A DNA stretch of 64,000 nt from Bathymodiolus brooksi (Eukaryota; Mollusca; Bivalvia; Mytilida; Modiolidae): NCBI GenBank assembly GCA_963680875.1, contig OY804579.1:32101804-32165803 (forward strand). Direction: 5' to 3'. Below are positions 56,073 to 64,000 of the stretch, piece by piece. Under the pieces are notes generated by a model that saw nothing but the letters and a program-made list of their open reading frames with translations, was not told where the DNA came from and searched no databases. The translations under genes were made by a program, and so were the position numbers. Numbering within the stretch: position 1 is the stretch's first letter; every line of letters starts with the position of its first letter.

Positions 56073-58445
56073 ACACCCGCCATGTTACTCATATAGTCAC
56101 CAAGGGAAAGGAGTTCCGTCTTCTCATAAGAAATAAGACATATATACATAAGACACCCGCTATGTTGCTCATATAGTCACCAAGGCTAAGGAGTTCCGTT
56201 TTCTCATAAGACATAAGACATGCATACATAAGACACCCGCTATGTTACTCATATAGTCACCAAGGGTAAGGAGTTCCGTCTTCTCATAAGATATAAGACA
56301 TATTTGCATAAGACACCCGCTATGTTGCTCATATAGTTACCAAGGGTAAGGAGTTCCGTCTTCTCATAAGACATAAGACATACATACATAAGACACCAGC
56401 AATGTTATTCATATAGTCACCAAGGGTAAGGAGTTCCGGCTTCTCATAAGACATAAGACATATATACATAAGACACCCGCTATGTTACTCATATAGTCAC
56501 CAAGGGTAAGGAGTTCCATCTTCTCATAAGACATAAGACATACATACATAAGACACCCGCTATGTTACTCATATAGTCACCAAGGGTAAGGAGTTCCGTC
56601 GTCTCATAAGACATAAGACATATATGCATAAGACACCCGCTATGTTGCTCATATTGTCACCAAGGCTAAGGAGTTCCGTCTTCTCATAAGACATAAGACA
56701 TACATACATAAGACACCCGCTATGTTACTCATATATTCCCCAAGGGTAAGGAGTTCCGTCTTCTCATAAGACATAGGACATATATGCATAAGACACCCGC
56801 TATGTTGCTCATATAGTCACCAAGGGTAAGGAGTTCCGTCTTCTCATAAGACATAAGACATATATACATAAGACACCCGCTATGTTACTCATATAGTCAC
56901 CAAGGGTAAGGAGTTCCGTCTTCTCATAAGACATAAGACATATATTCATAAGACACCCGCTATGTTACTCATATAGTCACCAAGGGTAAGGAGTTCCGTC
57001 TTCTCATAAGACATAAGACATACATACATAAGACACCCGCTATGTTACTCATATAGTCATCAAGGGTAAGGAGTTCTGTCTTCTCATAAGACATAAGACA
57101 TATATTCATAAGACACCCTCTATGTTACTCATATAGTCACCAAGGGTAAGGAGTTCCGTCTTCTCATAAGACATAAGACATATTTGCATAAGAAACCCGA
57201 TATGTTGCTCATATAGTCACCAAGGGTAAGGAGTTCCGTCTTCTCATAAGACATAAGACATACATACATAAGACACCCGCTATGTTACTCATATAGTCAC
57301 CAAGGGTAAGGAGTTCCGCCTTCTCATAATACATAAGACATATATGCATAAGACACCCGCTATGTTACTCATATAGTCACCAAGGGTAAGGAGTTCCGTC
57401 TTCTCATAAGACATAAGACATACATACATAAGACACCCGCTATGTTACTCATATAGTCACCAAGGGTAAGGAGTTCCGTCTTCTCATAAGACATAAGACA
57501 TACATACATAAGACACCCGCTATGTTGCTCATATAGTCACCAAGGGTAAGGAGTTCCGTCTTCTCATAAGACATAAGCCATACATACATAAGACACCCGC
57601 TATGTTACTCATATAGTCACCAAGGGTAAGGAGTTCTGTCTTCTCATAAGACATAAGACATATATTCATAAGACACCCTCTATGTTACTCATATAGTCAC
57701 CAAGGGTAAGGAGTTCCGTCTTCTCATAAGACATAAGACATATTTGCATAAGACACCCGCTATGTTGCTCATATAGTCACCAAGGGTAAGGAGTTCCGTC
57801 TTCTCATAAGACATAAGACATACATACATAAGACACCCGCTATGTTACTCATATAGTCACCAAGGGTAAGGAGTTCCGCCTTCTCATAATACATAAGACA
57901 TATATACATAAGAAACCCGCTATGTTACTCATATAGTCACCAAGGGTAAGGAGTTCCGTCTTCTCATAAGACATAAGACATACATACATAAGACACCCGC
58001 TATGTTACTCATATAGTCACCAAGGGTAAGGAGTTCCGTCTTCTCATAAGACATAAGACATACATACATAAGAAACCCGCTATGTTGCTAATATAGTCAC
58101 CAAGGGTAAGGAGTTCAGTCTTCTCATAAGACATAAGACATATATACATAAGACAACCTCTATGTTACTCATATAGTCACCAAGGGTAAGGAGTTCCGTC
58201 TTCTCATAAGACATAAGACATACATACATAAGACACCCGCTATGTTACTCATATAGTCACCAAGGGTAAGGAGTTCCGCCTTCTCATAAGACATAAGACA
58301 TATATACATAAGACACCCGCTATGTTACTCATATAGTCACCAAGGGTAAGGAGTTCCGTCTTCTCATAAGATATAAGACATATATACATAAGACACCCAC
58401 TATGTTCCTTATATAGTCACCAAGGGTAAGCAGCTCAGTGATAAG
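56073..58445. repeat. Block B35: 29 monomers + 53-bp closer (s4)
   Basis: The block is 2,373 bp, a copy of B21 at offset 20,415. Noticed differences are A at 57200 (C at 36785) and A at 58242 (T at 37827). The closer again has CAGTG. Confidence 0.95.
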
Positions 58446-59374
58446 ACACCCGCCATGTTACTCATATAGTCACCAAGGGAAAGGAGTTCCGTCATCTCAT
58501 AAGACATAAGACATATATACATAAGACACCCGCTATGTTACTCATATAGTCACCAAGGTAAGGAGTTCCGTCGTCTCATAAGACATAAGACATATATGCA
58601 TAAGACACCCGCTATATTGCTCATATAGTCACCAAGGCTAAGGAGTTCCGTCTTCTCATAAGACATAAGACATATATACATAAGACACCCGCTATGTTAC
58701 TCATAGTCACCAAGGTAAGGAGTTCCGTCGTCTCATAAGACATAAGACATATATGCATAAGACACCCGCTATATTGCTCATATAGTCACCAAGGCTAAGG
58801 AGTTCCGTCTTCTCATAAGACATAAGACATACATACATAAGACACCCGCTATGTTACTCATATAGTCATCAAGGGTAAGGAGTTCCATCTTCTCATAAGA
58901 CATAAGACATACATACATAAGACACCCTCTATGTTACTCATATAGTCACCAAGGGTAAGGAGTTCTGCCTTCTCATAAGACATAAGACATATATGCATAA
59001 GACACCCGCTATGTTGCTTATATAGTCACCAAGGGTAAGGAGTTCCGTCTTCTCATAAGACATAAGACATATATACATAAGACACCCGCTATGTTACTCA
59101 TATAGTCACCAAGGGTAAGGAGTTCCATCTTCTCATAAGACATAAGACATACATACATAAGACACCCGCTATGTTACTCATATAGTCACCAAGGGTAAGG
59201 AGTTCCGTCTTCTCATAAGACATAAGACATACATACATAAGACACCCGCTATGTTACTCATATAATCACCAAGGGTAAGGAGTTCCGTCTTCTCATAAGA
59301 CATAAGACATATATACATAAGACACCCACTATGTTCCTTATATAGTCACCAAGGGTAAGCAGCTCCGTGATAAG
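58446..59374. repeat. Block B36: 11 monomers + 53-bp closer (e3, small deletions)
   Basis: The block is 929 bp, a copy of B22 with the same two shortened monomers (minus 1 and minus 3). Confidence 0.95.
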
Positions 59375-59667
59375 ACACCCGCCATGTTACTCATATAGTC
59401 ACCAAGGGAAAGGAGTTCCGTCTTCTCATAAGACATAAGACATATATACATAAGACACCCGCTATGTTACTCATATAGTCACCAAGGCTAAGGAGTTCCG
59501 TCTTCTCATAAGACATAAGACATACATACATAAGACACCCGCTATGTTACTCATATAGTCACCAAGGGTAAGGAGTTCCGTCTTCTCATAAGACATAAGA
59601 CATATATACATAAGACACCCACTATGTTCCTTATATAGTCACCAAGGGTAAGCAGCTCCGTGATAAG
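59375..59667. repeat. Block B37: 3 monomers + 53-bp closer
   Basis: The block is 293 bp, a copy of B23 at offset 20,415. Confidence 0.95.
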
Positions 59668-60519
59668 ACACCCGCCATGTTACTCATATAGTCACCAAGG
59701 GACAGGAGTACCGTCTTCTCATAAGACATCAGACATATATACATAAGACACCCGCTATGTTACTCATATAGTCACCAAGGTAAGGAGTTCCGTCGTCTCA
59801 TAAGACATAAGACATATATGCATAAGACACCCGCTATATTGCTCATAAAGTCACCAAGGCTAAGGAGTTCCGTCTTCTCATAAGACATAAGACATACATA
59901 CATAAGACACCCGCTATGTTACTCATATATTCACCATGGGTAAGGAGTTCCGTCTTCTCATAAGACATAAGACATACATACATAAGACACCTGCTATGTT
60001 ACTCATATAGTCACCAAGGGTAAGGAGTTCCATCTTCTCATATGACATAAGACATACATACATAAGACACCCGCTATGTTACTCATATAGTCACCAAGGG
60101 TAAGGAGTTCTGCCTTCTCATAAGACATAAGACATATATGCATAAGACACCCGCTATGTTGCTCATATAGTCACCAAGGGTAAGGAGTTCCGTCTTCTCA
60201 TAAGACATAAGACATATATACATAAGACACCCGCTATGTTACTCATATAGTCACCAAGGGTAAGGAGTTCCATCTTCTCATAAGACATAAGACATACATA
60301 CATAAGACACCCGCTATGTTACTCATATAGTCACCAAGGGTAAGGAGTTCCGTCTTCTCATAAGACATAAGACATATATGCATAAGACACCCGCTATGTT
60401 ACTCATATAGTCACCAAGGGTAAGGAGTTCCGTCTTCTCATAAGACATAAGACATATATACATAAGACACCCACTATGTTCCTTATATAGTCACCAAGGG
60501 TAAGCAGCTCCGTGATAAG
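59668..60519. repeat. Block B38: 10 monomers + 53-bp closer
   Basis: The block is 852 bp, a copy of B24 at offset 20,415, with the same single 1-bp loss. Confidence 0.95.
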
Positions 60520-61932
60520 ACACCCGCCATGTTACTCATATAGTCACCAAGGGAAAGGAGTTCCGTCTTCTCATAAGACATAAGACATACATACATAAGA
60601 CACCCGCTATGTTACTCATATATTCACCAAGGGTAAGGAGTTCCATCTTCTCATAAGACATAGGACATATATGCATAAGACACCCGCTATGTTGCTCATA
60701 TAGTCACCAAGGGTAAGGAGTTCCGTCTTCTCATAAGACATAAGACATATATACATAAGACACCCGCTATGTTACTCATATAGTCACCAAGGGTAAGGAG
60801 TTCCGTCTTCTCATAAGACATAAGACATATATTCATAAGACACCCGCTATGTTACTCATATAGTCACCAAGGGTAAGGAGTTCCGTCTTCTCATAAGACA
60901 TAAGACATACATACATAAGACACCCGCTATGTTACTCATATAGTCATCAAGGGTAAGGAGTTCTGTCTTCTCATAAGACATAAGACATATATTCATAAGA
61001 CACCCTCTATGTTACTCATATAGTCACCAAGGGTAAGGAGTTCCGTCTTCTCATAAGACATAAGACATATTTGCATAAGACACCCGCTATGTTGCTCATA
61101 TAGTCACCAAGGGTAAGGAGTTCCGTCTTCTCATAAGACATAAGACATACATACATAAGACACCCGCTATGTTACTCATATAGTCACCAAGGGTAAGGAG
61201 TTCCGTCTTCTCATAAGATATAAGACATATTTGCATAAGACACCCGCTATGTTGCTCATATAGTTACCAAGGGTAAGGAGTTCCGTCTTCTCATAAGACA
61301 TAAGACATACATACATAAGACACCCGCAATGTTATTCATATAGTCACCAAGGGTAAGGAGTTCCGGCTTCTCATAAGACATAAGACATATATACATAAGA
61401 CACCCGCTATGTTACTCATATAGTCACCAAGGGTAAGGAGTTCCATCTTCTCATAAGACATAAGACATACATACATAAGACACCCGCTATGTTACTCATA
61501 TAGTCACCAAGGGTAAGGAGTTCCGTCGTCTCATAAGACATAAGACATATATGCATAAGACACCCGCTATGTTGCTTATATAGTCACCAAGGGTAAGGAG
61601 TTCCGTCTTCTCATAAGACATAAGACATATATACATAAGACACCCGCTATGTTACTCATATAATCACCAAGGGTAAGGAGTTCCATCTTCTCATAAGACA
61701 TAAGACATACATACATAAGACACCCGCTATGTTACTCATATAGTCACCAAGGGTAAGGAGTTCCGTCTTCTCATAAGACATAAGACATACATACATAAGA
61801 CACCCGCTATGTTACTCATATAATCACCAAGGGTAAGGAGTTCCGTCTTCTCATAAGACATAAGACATATATACATAAGACACCCACTATGTTCCTTATA
61901 TAGTCACCAAGGGTAAGCAGCTCCGTGATAAG
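60520..61932. repeat. Block B39: 17 monomers + 53-bp closer (s3/e3)
   Basis: The block is 1,413 bp, a copy of B25 at offset 20,415. It is also the reference for the deleted block B42. Confidence 0.95.
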
Positions 61933-62225
61933 ACACCCGCCATGTTACTCATATAGTCACCAAGGGAAAGGAGTTCCGTCTTCTCATAAGACATAAGACA
62001 TATATACATAAGACACCCGCTATGTTACTCATATAGTCACCAAGGCTAAGGAGTTCCGTCTTCTCATAAGACATAAGACATACATACATAAGACACCCGC
62101 TATGTTACTCATATAGTCACCAAGGGTAAGGAGTTCCGTCTTCTCATAAGACATAAGACATATATACATAAGACACCCACTATGTTCCTTATATAGTCAC
62201 CAAGGGTAAGCAGCTCCGTGATAAG
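61933..62225. repeat. Block B40: 3 monomers + 53-bp closer
   Basis: The block is 293 bp, a copy of B26 at offset 20,415. Confidence 0.95.
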
Positions 62226-63076
62226 ACACCCGCCATGTTACTCATATAGTCACCAAGGGACAGGAGTACCGTCTTCTCATAAGACATCAGACATATATAC
62301 ATAAGACACCCGCTATGTTACTCATATAGTCACCAAGGTAAGGAGTTCCGTCGTCTCATAAGACATAAGACATATATGCATAAGACACCCGCTATATTGC
62401 TCATAAAGTCACCAAGGCTAAGGAGTTCCGTCTTCTCATAAGACATAAGACATACATACATAAGACACCCGCTATGTTACTCATATATTCACCATGGGTA
62501 AGGAGTTCCGTCTTCTCATAAGACATAAGACATACATACATAAGACACCTGCTATGTTACTCATATAGTCACCAAGGGTAAGGAGTTCCATCTTCTCATA
62601 TGACATAAGACATACATACATAAGACACCCGCTATGTTACTCATATAGTCACCAAGGGTAAGGAGTTCTGCCTTCTCATAAGACATAAGACATATATGCA
62701 TAAGACACCCGCTATGTTGCTCATATAGTCACCAAGGGTAAGGAGTTCCGTCTTCTCATAAGACATAAGACATATATACATAAGACACCCGCTATGTTAC
62801 TCATATAGTCACCAAGGGTAAGGAGTTCCATCTTCTCATAAGACATAAGACATACATACATAAGACACCCGCTATGTTACTCATATAGTCACCAAGGGTA
62901 AGGAGTTCGTCTTCTCATAAGACATAAGACATATATGCATAAGACACCCGCTATGTTACTCATATAGTCACCAAGGGTAAGGAGTTCCGTCTTCTCATAA
63001 GACATAAGACATATATACATAAGACACCCACTATGTTCCTTATATAGTCACCAAGGGTAAGCAGCTCCGTGATAAG
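62226..63076. repeat. Block B41: 10 monomers + 53-bp closer
   Basis: The block is 851 bp, a copy of B27 at offset 20,415, with both 1-bp losses. Confidence 0.95.
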
Positions 63077-64000
63077 ACACCCGCCATGTTACTCATATAG
63101 TCACCAAGGGAAAGGAGTTCCGTCTTCTCATAAGACATAAGACATACATACATAAGACACCCGCTATGTTACTCATATATTCACCAAGGGTAAGGAGTTC
63201 CATCTTCTCATAAGACATAGGACATATATGCATAAGACACCCGCTATGTTGCTCATATAGTCACCAAGGGTAAGGAGTTCCGTCTTCTCATAAGACATAA
63301 GACATATATACATAAGACACCCGCTATGTTACTCATATAGTCACCAAGGGTAAGGAGTTCCGTCTTCTCATAAGACATAAGACATATATTCATAAGACAC
63401 CCGCTATGTTACTCATATAGTCACCAAGGGTAAGGAGTTCCGTCTTCTCATAAGACATAAGACATACATACATAAGACACCCGCTATGTTACTCATATAG
63501 TCATCAAGGGTAAGGAGTTCTGTCTTCTCATAAGACATAAGACATATATTCATAAGACACCCTCTATGTTACTCATATAGTCACCAAGGGTAAGGAGTTC
63601 CGTCTTCTCATAAGACATAAGACATATTTGCATAAGACACCCGCTATGTTGCTCATATAGTCACCAAGGGTAAGGAGTTCCGTCTTCTCATAAGACATAA
63701 GACATATATACATAAGACACCCGCTATGTTACTCATATAATCACCAAGGGTAAGGAGTTCCATCTTCTCATAAGACATAAGACATACATACATAAGACAC
63801 CCGCTATGTTACTCATATAGTCACCAAGGGTAAGGAGTTCCGTCTTCTCATAAGACATAAGACATACATACATAAGACACCCGCTATGTTACTCATATAA
63901 TCACCAAGGGTAAGGAGTTCCGTCTTCTCATAAGACATAAGACATATATACATAAGACACCCACTATGTTCCTTATATAGTCACCAAGGGTAAGCAGCTC
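63077..64000. repeat. Block B42: 11 monomers + closer cut by the window end
   Basis: Eleven monomers run from 63077 to 63956, followed by 44 bp of a C-subtype closer. Monomers 1-7 match the start of B28, B25 and B39; monomers 9-11 match the ATAATC end of B39. Monomer 8 (63637-63716) is the fusion: it begins like B39 monomer 8 (TTGCTC) and ends with the TATACA tail of B39 monomer 14. The block equals B39 minus six monomers (480 bp). The array continues to the right. Confidence 0.93.

Larger units (their letters stand above)
1..64000. repeat. 80-bp satellite DNA array with higher-order structure (entire window)
   Basis: The window is filled end to end by a tandem 80-bp monomer, all copies in the same orientation. 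The only regular interruption is a 53-bp deleted monomer that closes each block. Counting gives 772 full-size monomers (761 exactly 80 bp, 11 shortened by 1-3 bp) and 41 complete short monomers (39 of 53 bp, two of 52 bp). With 40 bp of a cut short monomer at the left edge and 44 bp at the right, the sum is exactly 64,000 bp. No unique DNA, inversion, transposon or gene interrupts it. Both 80 and 53 leave remainder 2 when divided by 3, so any reading frame shifts at each unit and meets stops. By analogy with known satellites, this is probably centromeric or other heterochromatin; that role is inferred, not seen. Confidence 0.97.
52954..64000. repeat. Copy 2 (incomplete) of the 20,415-bp duplication
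   Basis: About 10.68 kb (52954-63636) aligns without gaps to 32539-43221. Only three substitutions were noticed by eye (33741/54156, 36785/57200, 37827/58242). Agreement ends in B42, where a 480-bp deletion relative to the 17-monomer form replaces the expected 29-monomer block. Confidence 0.87.

Noticed and set aside
1..64000. CRISPR array
   Set aside because: The repeats abut directly with no unique spacers, the unit is 80 bp, and variation is scattered point changes. No cas genes are present.
1..64000. Coding tandem repeat (repeat protein or antigen gene)
   Set aside because: 80 bp and 53 bp are not multiples of three and stops occur in all frames. No frame stays open for even 100 codons.
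1..64000. Telomeric or subtelomeric repeat based on the heptamer CATAAGA
   Set aside because: The heptamer is limited to a degenerate 29-bp part of each 80-bp monomer, and it lacks the G-rich strand of telomeric repeats.
1..64000. TATA boxes at TATATA and CATATATG in the monomers
   Set aside because: They occur in hundreds of monomers simply because the tail is AT-rich. Nothing marks any one of them as a promoter.
1..64000. Transposable element, LTR or tRNA-like internal sequence
   Set aside because: No segment departs from the satellite monomer. There are no terminal repeats, target-site duplications, poly-A tracts or tRNA A/B boxes.
1..64000. Naming a host species or known satellite family
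   Set aside because: I could not recognise the monomer, and nothing else in the window gives taxonomic information beyond a eukaryotic satellite.

Overview
The whole 64,000-bp window is one uninterrupted tandem satellite DNA array. I found no gene, RNA gene, transposon, CRISPR array or unique spacer on either strand. The repeat is an 80-bp monomer of about 39% GC, head-to-tail and in one orientation throughout. A minority 53-bp monomer, missing 27 bp of the normal unit, recurs at irregular intervals and cuts the array into blocks. By spacing there are 772 full-size monomers, 41 complete short monomers and two short monomers cut by the window ends. After 17 bp of small deletions, these account for exactly 64,000 bp. 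Such an array points to a eukaryotic centromere, pericentromere or other constitutive heterochromatin. The species cannot be named from the sequence, and I do not recognise the monomer.

Organisation is hierarchical. (1) About 29 bp of each monomer is made of degenerate CATAAGA heptamers. (2) The 80-bp monomers carry combinations of diagnostic variants. (3) The 53-bp monomer closes 42 higher-order blocks (B1 to B42; the last is cut) of 3 to 46 full monomers. (4) Neighbouring blocks form super-repeats of about 2.56, 2.99 and 3.39 kb. (5) Whole groups of blocks are duplicated with periods of 3,013, about 7,543-7,784 and 20,415 bp, and a group at 14.7-22.7 kb recurs 28,010 bp further on.

I classify blocks by their starts and ends. 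Starts: s1, second monomer with TTGCTC and usually GTTGCG; s2, second monomer beginning AAACCC; s3, second monomer with ATATTC; s4, first monomer with GAAATAAG. Ends: e1, a CATCAG tail followed by a TCAACA monomer; e2, a CCCGTT/TTTCATC monomer two or three units before the end; e3, ATAATC monomers. Every e1 block is followed by an s2 block, and every s2 block follows an e1 block, 14 of 14.

Layout: 0-11.6 kb, alternating s1/e1 and s2/e2 blocks; 11.6-22.7 kb, longer s3 blocks and a 3,013-bp duplication; 21.2-36.6 kb, a 7.5-7.8 kb tandem duplication; 38-42.7 kb, short blocks with clustered 1-2 bp deletions; 42.7-52 kb, a diverged repeat of 14.7-22.7 kb; 52.95 kb to the end, a near-identical second copy of the sequence from 32.54 kb. 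Chimeric blocks at the junctions show repeated in-register unequal exchange. Shared private mutations place the 20.4-kb duplication after the 7.5-kb one. Block boundaries come from counting the printed sequence; duplication junctions are accurate to about one monomer.
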